Made by a program: the position numbers and the translations under genes. DNA of 42,431 bases from JBEIFW01 sp044370695 (GTDB taxonomy: Bacteria > Actinomycetota > Acidimicrobiia > Acidimicrobiales > Ilumatobacteraceae): the NCBI GenBank assembly GCA_044370695.1, contig JBILVB010000013.1, positions 1-42,431 on the forward strand, read 5' to 3'. Under the pieces are notes generated by a model that saw only the letters and a list, made by a program, of their open reading frames with translations, did not search any database and was not told the origin of the DNA. Position 1 is the first letter of the stretch. Each line of letters starts with the position of its first letter. Shown piece after piece: positions 16,416 through 24,289 of the stretch.

Positions 16416-17738
16416 TCAAGTCCGCACGTACCGGAAGCCGCCGAAGCGGCGACGCAGGGCGACCGTGTCGGGGCGAACGCGATCGGGTGCCTCGCCGTCG
16501 ACGAGCACCCGGGCGACGAGTTCGGCCACGGCGGGCATGTCCGCCGGCTCCATCCCCCGCCGGGCCAACTCCTGTGTGCCGAGCCGCAACGCGTTGGCCT
16601 CCCCGGCGAACGGGGCCGGCACGCCCGGGATCCCGATCGACGACGTGAGCACGTTCGCCGGTTCGAGCCGGCGGGCGGCCGAATCGCCGCCGCCCCACCG
16701 TTGCGCAGGAACGGCAACGTGCTGGCTCGCCGTCGGCCCCTTGCCGGCGACGTCGAGCACGGGCACCCCGCGCGCGGCCAAGGCGGCGGCGAGCGCCCGG
16801 GCATCGGCGATGCAGGCATCGGCATAGTCGGCGCCGAACTCGAGCAGGTCGGTCACCGCCAGGCCGAGCGCGGCGGTGCGGGCGAGGTCGAAGTTGGCGG
16901 TGAGCCCCGGATACGCGATCCGGTCGAGCCGTTCGGCCAGCGCCGGGTCGTCGGTGGCGACGAAGCCGGCGGGCGGGCCACCGAAACTCTTGTAGGTGGA
17001 CCCGGTCATCAGGTGCGCGCCTTCGGCCAGGGGTTGCTGGAACCGCCCGCCTGCGATCAGGCCCCCCATGTGGGCAGCGTCGTACAGCACGAAGGCGCCC
17101 ACCTCGTCGGCGACGGCACGGACTCCGGCGACGTCGTAGGGGTGCAGACACATCGAGCCGGCGACGACGAGCAGTCGAGGCCGCAGCTCCTGGGCTCTGC
17201 GCCGCAACGCCGGCACGTCGACGTCCATCGTCACGGGATCGCACGGCAGGTCGTGCACCTCGAGCCCGGCGAGACCGGCCGCCCCGACCGCATGATGCGT
17301 CGGGTGGCCGGCGAACGCGTCGGAGAACGCGAGGATACGGTCGCCGGGCCGGCAGGTGGCATAGAACGCGTAGAGGTTCGCGAGCGATCCCGACCCGACA
17401 CGGGTCTCGACGTACCGGCAGCGCAGCAACCGGGCGAGCAGCGTCGACACGAGCACCGAGAGCTCCGCCGCATCGTCCATCCCGCGGTTGTAGGTGTCGC
17501 CCGGCGGGCCGAGATTCGGGCGGCTCCCGATCGGCGAACCGAGCAGCCGCGCGAGACCGGGGTTGGGCTCGTTCGTGCCGGCGTACAGCACGAGGCAGTC
17601 CTCGAGGTGCCGCTCCTGGCGGTCGACGAGGCGGTGGATCGCCTCCCGGGCCGCCCCCGGTGCGAGCCGGGCGGCCTCGGCCTCGTGGCGGTCCTGGAAC
17701 GAGCGGGCGGCGGCGGACAGCCACGGTCGATCGGTCAT
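16416..17738 (-). CDS. Serine hydroxymethyltransferase-like PLP enzyme (atypical active-site motif)
   Basis: A 440-residue fold-type I PLP enzyme with the SHMT framework: AGTNEPNPG and GDTYNRGMDDAAELS early on, RVGSGSLANLYAFYA in the cofactor domain, the Asp-His pair in LYDAAHMGGLIAGG, and the PLP lysine in GSTYKSFGGPPAG. Canonical SHMT has TTTTHKTLRGPRGG there, so the His before Lys is Tyr and the RGPRGG stretch is changed. Canonical SHMT interconverts serine and glycine with tetrahydrofolate; this enzyme may act on another beta-hydroxy amino acid or a methyl-serine. The ATG at 17738 was chosen because longer frames overlap the divergent methyltransferase. It could still be a functional SHMT paralogue. 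Confidence 0.78.
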   Translation of the reverse strand: MTDRPWLSAAARSFQDRHEAEAARLAPGAAREAIHRLVDRQERHLEDCLVLYAGTNEPNPGLARLLGSPIGSRPNLGPPGDTYNRGMDDAAELSVLVSTLLARLLRCRYVETRVGSGSLANLYAFYATCRPGDRILAFSDAFAGHPTHHAVGAAGLAGLEVHDLPCDPVTMDVDVPALRRRAQELRPRLLVVAGSMCLHPYDVAGVRAVADEVGAFVLYDAAHMGGLIAGGRFQQPLAEGAHLMTGSTYKSFGGPPAGFVATDDPALAERLDRIAYPGLTANFDLARTAALGLAVTDLLEFGADYADACIADARALAAALAARGVPVLDVAGKGPTASQHVAVPAQRWGGGDSAARRLEPANVLTSSIGIPGVPAPFAGEANALRLGTQELARRGMEPADMPAVAELVARVLVDGEAPDRVRPDTVALRRRFGGFRYVRT

Positions 17739-17807
17739 CGGCGACGAGCCTGCCACGGCGCGGCGGCCGTCTGGCATCCAGTCGTTGCGCCGCAGCACGA
17801 TGGCGCC

Positions 17808-18596
17808 ATGCGTGCCGCCGAACGGTGGGCCGAGGCGCTCGCCGCCTGGGCCATCCCCGACGAGATCCTCGCTCAGGCCCCCGTGCCACCGTGGGTGCAC
17901 CCACCAGCGATGTTCCGCCTCGACGACGACGCCGCGACCATGCCGGCAACCCCGTCGTTCCGGCTCGCCTCCCAGGTGCTGCGGGCGGGCGGGACCGTCC
18001 TCGACGTCGGCTGCGGCGGTGGCCGGTCCTCGATCCCGTTGGGGGCCAACCGGGTCACCCACCTGACCGGGGTCGACGAGCAGTCCGCCATGCTCGAGCA
18101 GTTCTGCACCGCAGCCCGGGCCGCCGGCATCCCGGTCGACACCGTGCAGGGGCGCTGGCCCGACGTCGCCGCCGACGCCCCGGTCGCCGACGTCGTCGTC
18201 TGCCACCACGTCGCCTACAACGTCGCGGCCATCGAGCCGTTCGTGCGGGCGCTGACCGAGCACGCCCGGCGACGGGTGGTCGTCGAACTGCCCGAGCGCC
18301 ACCCGACCTCGCCGTTCAACCCGCTGTGGCAGCGGCTCTGGGGGTTGGAGCGCCCCACGGAGCCAACCGCTGCGCTGTTCGTCGCCGTCGTGCGCGAGAC
18401 CGGCGTCGTGCCGGTCGTCGAACGGTGGCAACGCCTGCCGAGGCGCGAGTCCGGGGACCGTGACGCCTACATCGCGTTCGCCCGCACCCGGTTGTGCCTC
18501 ACCCCCGACCGCGACGCCGAGGTGGCTGCAGCGCTCGACGAGGTCGGGCCGCTCGAGTCGCTGTCGATGGTGACGGTGGCCTGGAACCCGCGGTAG
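17808..18596 (+). CDS. SAM-dependent methyltransferase (class I)
   Basis: A 262-residue protein. Motif I is VLDVGCGGGRSSIPLG (about residues 65-80), followed by the acidic residue in LTGVDEQSAML and ADVVVCHHVAYNV as motif IV. The N-terminus is tryptophan- and proline-rich (WAEALAAWAIP, PPWVHPP), a feature of small-molecule methyltransferases. The ATG at 17808 gives the frame of the domain; an ATG at 17800 is out of frame. It diverges from the SHMT-like gene across 69 bp. The substrate is unknown. Confidence 0.82.
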   Translation: MRAAERWAEALAAWAIPDEILAQAPVPPWVHPPAMFRLDDDAATMPATPSFRLASQVLRAGGTVLDVGCGGGRSSIPLGANRVTHLTGVDEQSAMLEQFCTAARAAGIPVDTVQGRWPDVAADAPVADVVVCHHVAYNVAAIEPFVRALTEHARRRVVVELPERHPTSPFNPLWQRLWGLERPTEPTAALFVAVVRETGVVPVVERWQRLPRRESGDRDAYIAFARTRLCLTPDRDAEVAAALDEVGPLESLSMVTVAWNPR

Positions 18597-18605
18597 TCGG
18601 CCTGC

Positions 18606-19991
18606 CTACGCACCCCGGCCGGGGTCGGAGAGCACACCGGCGAAGGCCGCAGCGAACGGCTCGTAGCCCGGCGCGACCAGCGGCCAGGGTCGTACCCGCT
18701 CGAGCACCTCGGCGAGTCCGAGCGCAAGCCCGTCGGCGAAGCGGGGGGCCACCACCTGGAGACCGAATGGAACGCCGGCGTCGTCGAGGCCGAGCGGAAC
18801 ACTGACGCACGGGTGGCCCGTGTAGTTGAGCTCCGGGGTGTTCAGGCCGATCGACGGATCCCCGGTGACCGCGCCGGCGCGATCCCACACGGGCCCTTCG
18901 GCCATCCACGACTGCACGTTGGCCGTGGGGACCACGAGGACGGTACCGGGGGCGAGCAGGTCGTCGAACCGGGCCGAGACCTCGTGCCGGCGGCGCGTCG
19001 CAGCGAGATACTGGGACGCGGTCACCGAGGCTCCGAACTCGAGCTGGAACCGCAGCGACGGCTCGAAGTCGGCCCACTGGTCGCGCACGTCCTCGAGGCT
19101 CTGGGCCAGTTCGGCCGCCGACATCGTGAACCAGTCGCGCGCCACCGTGGAATCCGATGGAGCGGCCCCCCGCTCCACGACGACCCCGTCAGCGGCGAGG
19201 GCGGCGAGCGCGCCCTCGAAGGCCGATTCGATCACCGGGTCGACGTCGGCGCGAAACGTCCGGCACGCCACCACCCGCGCCGGCCGGACGGGGGTGAGCG
19301 CCACCCCCGGCAAGGACAGCCAGTCACCCCGAGCCGGTCCGAGCGTGACCGAGGCTTCGGCGACCACGTCGGCGACGGTCGACCCGGTGGCGCCCTGGGT
19401 GGAGAACCCGATCCATCGCGGGAGGACGTTGCGGCCGATGGCCCCCATCGACGGCTTGTAGCCGACGAGTCCGCAACAGCTCGCCGGGATCCGCACGCTG
19501 CCCCCGCCATCGGAGGTGGTTGCGAGCGGCGCCAACCCGGCGGCGAGCGCTGCGGCCGACCCGCCCGAGGAACCTCCGGGCGAACGCTGCAGGTTCCACG
19601 GGTTGCGGGTGGGGCCGTAGAGCGTGTTGGTGGTGACGGCCTGATGGCCGAAGGCCGGGGAGTTCGTGCGTCCGACCACGATCGCCCCGGCGGCGCGCAA
19701 GCGAGCGACCACGGTGTCGTCCACGGTGTCGGGCGGGGCGTCGGCGAACATCGGGTGCCCCATCGTCGTACGCATCCCGGCGCAGCGGGCCATGTCCTTC
19801 ACGAGCAGCGGCAGGCCGGCGAGGACCCCGGTGCGGGGGTGCTCCCGAGCCTCGGCGAGTGCTTCATCGGCCCGCAGTGCCACCACGGCGTTGAGCGGAG
19901 CGGCGGCCTCGATGCGGCGCAGGCTTTCGGCGACCATCTCGACGGGATCGAGGATTCCGGCGCGGACGGCGGCGGCCAGTTCGGTCAGCAT
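18606..19991 (-). CDS. Amidase signature family hydrolase
   Basis: A 461-residue amidase with the Ser-cisSer-Lys triad visible: Lys in GLPLLVKDMARCAG (about residue 86), the glycine/serine signature SPGGSSGGSAAALAAG, and the nucleophile in DGGGSVRIPASCCGLVGYKP. The length fits AtzF/GatA-type enzymes, which hydrolyse small amides. No GatB or GatC is nearby, so it is unlikely to be the tRNA amidotransferase subunit. It sits downstream of the 2OG oxygenase and ABC permease genes on the same strand, 51 bp away, and may be the last gene of that unit. Confidence 0.9.
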   Translation of the reverse strand: MLTELAAAVRAGILDPVEMVAESLRRIEAAAPLNAVVALRADEALAEAREHPRTGVLAGLPLLVKDMARCAGMRTTMGHPMFADAPPDTVDDTVVARLRAAGAIVVGRTNSPAFGHQAVTTNTLYGPTRNPWNLQRSPGGSSGGSAAALAAGLAPLATTSDGGGSVRIPASCCGLVGYKPSMGAIGRNVLPRWIGFSTQGATGSTVADVVAEASVTLGPARGDWLSLPGVALTPVRPARVVACRTFRADVDPVIESAFEGALAALAADGVVVERGAAPSDSTVARDWFTMSAAELAQSLEDVRDQWADFEPSLRFQLEFGASVTASQYLAATRRRHEVSARFDDLLAPGTVLVVPTANVQSWMAEGPVWDRAGAVTGDPSIGLNTPELNYTGHPCVSVPLGLDDAGVPFGLQVVAPRFADGLALGLAEVLERVRPWPLVAPGYEPFAAAFAGVLSDPGRGA

Positions 19992-20042
19992 CGGCGCATC
20001 GTAGGCAGCGCAGGTGGCCGTCCTGCAGGGGCGGCGCCGAGC

Positions 20043-21086
20043 TCAGGCCCCGGCCAGCGGCTCCCGGTCGCCGAGGGTGCTGAGGGCATCCGACTTCCGC
20101 AAGGTGCGGGGCCCCATCAGCTTCGCCAGCAGGTGGTCGCCGGCGGTGACCGGCGGGTACTTGGCCGGCCGGTCGGCGCTCACGCACGTCGGGAGACACT
20201 CGACGAGGAAGTCGTAGTTCGCCTCGTGGAAGAACGCGATCGAGCGCCGCCGGAACGGTCCCCCGGTGCCCGGCGGCGGCGGCACCACCCGGTGGACCGT
20301 CGCGAGCCAGCGGTCGTTGGTCCACTCGGCGAGCAGGTCGCCGAGGTTGACCAGGAACGAGCCGGGCCGGGGTACGACGTCGTGCCAGCTCCCGTCGACA
20401 CCCAGGATCTGCAGGCCCGGGACCGGGTCGGCGAGCAACACGGTGCACGAGCCGTAGTCGCTGTGGGCCCCCATGCGCATCTGGCCCGGCTCGGCCTCCG
20501 GCGCGCCGGCACGCCGCTCGAAGTTGTTCGCGCGCATCACGTTCGGGGCCTTGTCGTAGCTCGGAACGAAGAACTGCTCGGGAAGGCCGAGGGCGACGGC
20601 GAAGATGTCCATCAGGCGCTGCGCCAACGAGCAGGCAGCCGCGAAGTAGGCGACCCACACCTCCCGCAGTTCCGCGGGACGCTCTGGCCAGATGTTCCGG
20701 GCGAAGAACCCCTGGGCATGGTCGGCGAAGTAGGGGTCGTCCTCGGGCCAGCCCTCGACGCCCATGTTGAACGCCTCGAACAGGTCCGGCTTGGTGTCCA
20801 GCCCCAGGCTGTAGGCCAGCGCCTCGCTCCCGAGCCGGGCGTATCCACGGTTGATCGCCGGACTCGGCGGCACGTAGCGGAGTTTCTCGTCCTCCGGCAG
20901 GTCGAAGAACTCGCTCGTCACCGCCAGCATGCGCTCGATCAGGCCGGGGTCGACACCGTGCCCGGTGACCTCGAGGAATCCGACGGTTCGACAGGCCTCG
21001 TCGATCTCGGCGGCGAGGGCCGCCCGGACCTGTGGGTCCCCGGAAGCCCAGCCGGAGAGGTCGATGGTCGGAACGATCGAGCGCAT
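20043..21086 (-). CDS. 2OG-Fe(II) oxygenase, isopenicillin N synthase-like (copy 1)
   Basis: A 347-residue oxygenase with an N-terminal DIOX_N part (IVPTIDLSGW, EACRTVGFLEVTGHGVD) and a jelly-roll core. The iron ligands fit H-x-D in GAHSDYGSCTVL and a distal His in ATVHRVVPP, and the 2OG-binding Arg lies in RRSIAFF. This layout is shared with bacterial enzymes that oxidize nucleobases, amino acids or secondary metabolites. A purine-rich AAAGGA lies upstream of the ATG. It follows two ABC permeases of nucleoside type on the same strand. A second enzyme of the same family starts at 24290, so the region holds a pair. Confidence 0.9.
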   Translation of the reverse strand: MRSIVPTIDLSGWASGDPQVRAALAAEIDEACRTVGFLEVTGHGVDPGLIERMLAVTSEFFDLPEDEKLRYVPPSPAINRGYARLGSEALAYSLGLDTKPDLFEAFNMGVEGWPEDDPYFADHAQGFFARNIWPERPAELREVWVAYFAAACSLAQRLMDIFAVALGLPEQFFVPSYDKAPNVMRANNFERRAGAPEAEPGQMRMGAHSDYGSCTVLLADPVPGLQILGVDGSWHDVVPRPGSFLVNLGDLLAEWTNDRWLATVHRVVPPPPGTGGPFRRRSIAFFHEANYDFLVECLPTCVSADRPAKYPPVTAGDHLLAKLMGPRTLRKSDALSTLGDREPLAGA

Positions 21087-21098
21087 GGTTCCATCCTT

Positions 21099-21971
21099 TC
21101 AGCGCGCACCACGGACGAACGGTACGGCGAGCGCTCTCGGGGTGCGGCTGTCCCGGGCCCGCAGGAGCAAGGCCGCAAGCGTCACGACGTACGGCAACGC
21201 AAGGAGCACCTCGTAAGGCACTGCCGTCGAGGTGCCCTGCAGCCGGAGCTGAGCGGCGTCACACAGGCCGAACAGCAGCGCGCCGAGCACACACGGGAAC
21301 GGACGCCATCGGGCGAACACCACCAGCGCGAGAGCGACCCAGCCTCGGCCCGCAGTGACGTCCCGGATGAACAGTCCGAGCGGTCCGCACACGAGCACGG
21401 CCCCCGCCAGGCCGGCCAGCGCCGACCCGACGGTGGTTGCGAGTACCCGCAGGCGGGAGACGCGGTAGCCGAGTGCGTCGGCAGCCTCCGGCGTCTCCCC
21501 GGCAGCGTCGAGCGCCAGGCCGATCGTGGTGCGAGCGAACAGGAACCACACCCCGGTGAGCACAGCGAACAGAACGAGCACCAACGGCCACATGGAGATC
21601 CGTTCGATCGATGGCGGGAGCTGCCCGATCGCGTAGCTGCGCTGGAACAGGTACGTGGTCGCCGACGACGCAAGCAGCGTGAAGGCCAGACCGCTCACGA
21701 TCTGATTGGCCCGGACCGTCACGACCACCAGCGCGAAGCCCGCCCCGCACACGGCGCCGGTGACGAGCCCGGCGAGCAGGCCGATCCAGGGTGACCCCGT
21801 TGCACGGGTCGCGCTGTAGCCGGCGAACGCGCCGGACAACATCATCCCCTCGAGCCCGAGATTGAGCACACCGGCCCGCTCGCCGATGAGCGCGCCGAGT
21901 GCCGCCATGGCCACCGGCAACGCGAGGCGGACACCAGCGGTCAGCGTGGCCAGGGTCAGCAGGGTGCTCAT
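21099..21971 (-). CDS. Nucleoside/purine-type ABC permease (BmpC/NupQ-like)
   Basis: A 290-residue integral membrane protein with about eight hydrophobic segments. AALGALIGERAGVLNLGLEGMML and VRANQIVSGLAFTLLA are family-typical; GYRVSRLRVLATTVGSALAG is the cytoplasmic coupling loop. Its ATG overlaps the stop of the partner permease (ATGA). In the family the two permeases form the channel of importers for nucleosides, riboflavin or purines, with a BMP-type lipoprotein and a double-domain ATPase. Here the ATPase gene is truncated and no binding protein is in view. Confidence 0.85.
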   Translation of the reverse strand: MSTLLTLATLTAGVRLALPVAMAALGALIGERAGVLNLGLEGMMLSGAFAGYSATRATGSPWIGLLAGLVTGAVCGAGFALVVVTVRANQIVSGLAFTLLASSATTYLFQRSYAIGQLPPSIERISMWPLVLVLFAVLTGVWFLFARTTIGLALDAAGETPEAADALGYRVSRLRVLATTVGSALAGLAGAVLVCGPLGLFIRDVTAGRGWVALALVVFARWRPFPCVLGALLFGLCDAAQLRLQGTSTAVPYEVLLALPYVVTLAALLLRARDSRTPRALAVPFVRGAR

Positions 21972-23053
21972 GGGCGACCGTTCGACCAGCGCTCGGCGAG
22001 CGCGTCACCGGCGACGAAGAACACGATGATCAGCGCCTGGATCACCCCGACGGTCGACGACTGGATTTCGTAGGTGCGTTCAGCGGCGTCGAAACCGATC
22101 GTGAGTGCCGACAGTCCCAGCCCGGCGACGAGCACACCGATGGGGCGGAGCCGTCCGAGCAGGGCGACGACGATGGCGGTGTAGCCATACCCGGTCGCGA
22201 ACGCCGGGTTGAGCCGAGTGGTGACGCCGGCGACCTGGACGTACCCGGCGAGACCGGCGAGGGCGCCGCACACGACGAGCACCAGGAGGGTGGTGCGGGC
22301 CACGGCGGTCTCGTTCGCCGAGAGGGCATCGGCGTTGTCGCCGAGCACCGCCACGCGATAGCCGGCCCGGGAGCGAGCGAGCGCTAACGCCACGACGGGA
22401 ACCGCAACGAGCGCAAGCAGGAAGCCGAGGTGGACCTCGAGTCCGGGCACGATCGGCAACGCGGCGTCGCCGATTACACGGGACTGCGGGGTGAAGGCTT
22501 TCGGGTCCTTGATGCCGACCCTGACCGCCCAGGCGAGCAGGGCCAGCGCGACGTAGTTGAGCAGTAGGCCGGTGATGACCACGCTGGTGCCGAATCGGGC
22601 AAGGAGCAGACCCGTCACGGCGGCCCATACGGCCCCGCACGCTGCGGCAACGAGGACCGAGGACACGACGAGCACCGGGCCTGGCAGCTCGCGCACCCCA
22701 TCGGCCGTGGCCCACGCGACCGCAACCACCGCACCGACGACGTACTGACCCTCGGCGCCGATCGTGAACACCCGGGCCTGATAGGCGACGGCAAGCCCAA
22801 GCCCCAAGAGCACGAACGGGGTGGCTTGCACTGCGGTGTCCGCCAGGCCACGGTCGAGGACGAACACGCCTCGGAACACCTCGCCGTAGACAGACAGCGG
22901 CGCCACCCCGTCGACGGCCATGAGCACGCCGCCCACCGAGAGCGCTGCCAGCACCGCAGCCATCGGCACCACGATGGACACGACCTGGGAGCGGCGCTGC
23001 TCGATGCGCACCAAGCGGCCGAGCGCCTCGTCGGCGGTGGCGAGGACGCTCAT
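21968..23053 (-). CDS. Nucleoside/purine-type ABC permease (BmpB/NupP-like)
   Basis: A 361-residue partner permease from the ATG at 23053, which overlaps the ATPase-fragment stop (ATGA). A cytoplasmic helical start (MSVLATADEALGRLVRIEQRR) precedes hydrophobic segments, and the conserved YQARVFTIGAEGQYVVGA and NPAFATGYGYTAIVVALLGRLRP are seen. A longer reading to 23188 would overlap the ATPase fragment. With the next gene it should form a heterodimeric membrane channel. Both permeases look intact despite the damaged ATPase. Confidence 0.85.
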   Translation of the reverse strand: MSVLATADEALGRLVRIEQRRSQVVSIVVPMAAVLAALSVGGVLMAVDGVAPLSVYGEVFRGVFVLDRGLADTAVQATPFVLLGLGLAVAYQARVFTIGAEGQYVVGAVVAVAWATADGVRELPGPVLVVSSVLVAAACGAVWAAVTGLLLARFGTSVVITGLLLNYVALALLAWAVRVGIKDPKAFTPQSRVIGDAALPIVPGLEVHLGFLLALVAVPVVALALARSRAGYRVAVLGDNADALSANETAVARTTLLVLVVCGALAGLAGYVQVAGVTTRLNPAFATGYGYTAIVVALLGRLRPIGVLVAGLGLSALTIGFDAAERTYEIQSSTVGVIQALIIVFFVAGDALAERWSNGRP

Positions 23054-23607
23054 GCGCCACCGGCCATGGCGAGACCGATGGCGGCCCGGTCGAAGGGTGG
23101 GAGGAACGGTCCGGCGAGGCGACCCTCGACAGCCACGAGGATGCGATCGGCCACGGCGAAGAGCTCGTCGAGTTCGGCGCCGAACCACACCACTGCGCTG
23201 CCGGCGTCGGCCGCTTCGACCACCCGGGTGGCGATGGTCTCGGCTGCCCCGGGATCGAGGCCTCGGGTCGGGTAGCAGGCGATGACGGTCCGTGGGGCCT
23301 CGGCGAGCTCCCGAGCAAGCACGAGCTTTTGCGCGTTGCCGCCCGACAGGCTGGCGGTCCGGGCCCCGGGGCCGGCGGCGCGCACGTCCCAGCGAGCGAT
23401 CGGCTCGGCCGCCTCACGGTGCCGGACCCGTAGGGCACGGCGCCACGGGCGGCTACGTCCGAGTTCGAGGCTGTCGGCCAACGAGAGCCCACGGGCCAGC
23501 CCGTAGCGGTAACGGTCCGACGGTATGTAGGCGATGCCGGCGCCGATCCGATCCGAGGCACAGGTCGGACCGTAGAGACGAGCCGTCGCCGGTTCATGGC
23601 GGCACCG
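23050..23607 (-). pseudogene. 5'-truncated ATPase of the nucleoside-type ABC importer
   Basis: The open frame runs from 23607 to 23050 and stops upstream at an in-frame TAA (23608-23610). It encodes only the distal half of the second nucleotide-binding domain: AGIAYIPSDRYRYGLARGLSLADSL (an EDR-like motif), the signature LSGGNAQK, the Walker B-equivalent VIACYPTRGLDPGA and the GAELDELFAVADRI region. A full protein is about 500 residues with two domains; the whole first domain and the second Walker A are missing. The only obvious start is an internal TTG at 23481. It would lack ATP binding, so transport would need an ATPase from elsewhere. Confidence 0.8.
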
Positions 23608-23648
23608 TTACGACTCTGTGAACCAGATAGCTGGCAGCAATCAGGCGC

Positions 23649-24230
23649 TCACCCGTGGGCGCGACCGGTGTTGACGAGGAGCACTTCGGCGCCGACGGCG
23701 CGCCCGACGCGCCAGCGGTGCGGGATCGTGCTGCGGTGCCAAGCGGAATCCCCTTCGCCGAGTTTCACGGTCTGACCCGAACGCAGCTCGACGACGAGCG
23801 TTCCGGCGAGCACGTGGACGAAATCCTCGCCTTCGTGCTCGAACCAGTCGCCCGCCCACTGCCCCGCCTCGATCGAGATCCGGTGGACCTCGAGAGCCCG
23901 GCCCGGGCCTCCGACGACGAGACGCGAAAGCGCTGCGCCAGCGACCTCGTCGACCGGGGTGGCGATCCCCCGCCCGGCCCGGGACACCTCGATCTCGATG
24001 TCCGGCCGGGGCGGGAGCAGGTCTGGCGGCGCCACGCCGAGCGCGTCGGCGAGCCGATAGAGCGTGGACACGCTCGGCAGCGACCGCCCGTTTTCGATGT
24101 TCGAGAGGAATGGCTGGGACAGCTCGGCCTTCTGCGCAAGCTCCCGCATGCTCAGACCTGCTCGCGACCGGGCGACGCGTACGGCAGCGCCGACGGCGAC
24201 GGCAACGGGGTCCGTGTCGAGTTCCTCCAT
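23649..24230 (-). CDS. XRE-family regulator with C-terminal cupin sensor
   Basis: A 193-residue regulator. An HTH_3 domain is at residues 16-70 (ELAQKAELSQPFLSNIENGRS and LYRLADALGV), joined to a cupin_2 domain at about 105-190 (WFEHEGEDFVHVLAGTLVVEL, HRSTIPHRW). This architecture is typical of small repressors of catabolic operons that sense a small ligand in the cupin (PuuR is one example). It is divergent from the second 2OG oxygenase with only 59 bp between the starts, so it probably controls that gene and perhaps the permease/oxygenase genes downstream of it on its own strand. Confidence 0.9.
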   Translation of the reverse strand: MEELDTDPVAVAVGAAVRVARSRAGLSMRELAQKAELSQPFLSNIENGRSLPSVSTLYRLADALGVAPPDLLPPRPDIEIEVSRAGRGIATPVDEVAGAALSRLVVGGPGRALEVHRISIEAGQWAGDWFEHEGEDFVHVLAGTLVVELRSGQTVKLGEGDSAWHRSTIPHRWRVGRAVGAEVLLVNTGRAHG

Positions 24231-24243
24231 GCAGCACCATCAT

Positions 24244-24267
24244 TACCGCGGTACTTGCGATAGCTGG
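24244..24267. promoter_or_regulatory. Candidate operator region between the XRE-cupin gene and the 2OG oxygenase
   Basis: A perfect 10-bp palindrome TACCGCGGTA (24244-24253) is followed by GATAGCTGG (24259-24267). The 9-mer recurs exactly at 23626-23634, near the 5' end of the truncated ATPase, on the other side of the regulator gene, where it sits inside CCAG-ATAG-CTGG. These are plausible binding sites for the XRE-cupin regulator, unproven. Confidence 0.35.
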
Positions 24268-24289
24268 AGATTATCGGGATGATGCGGTC

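Noticed and set aside
22080..23597. Minus-strand ORF starting MNRRRLVSTV
   Set aside because: It reads the truncated ATPase and permease genes out of frame; the conserved motifs are in the frames annotated.
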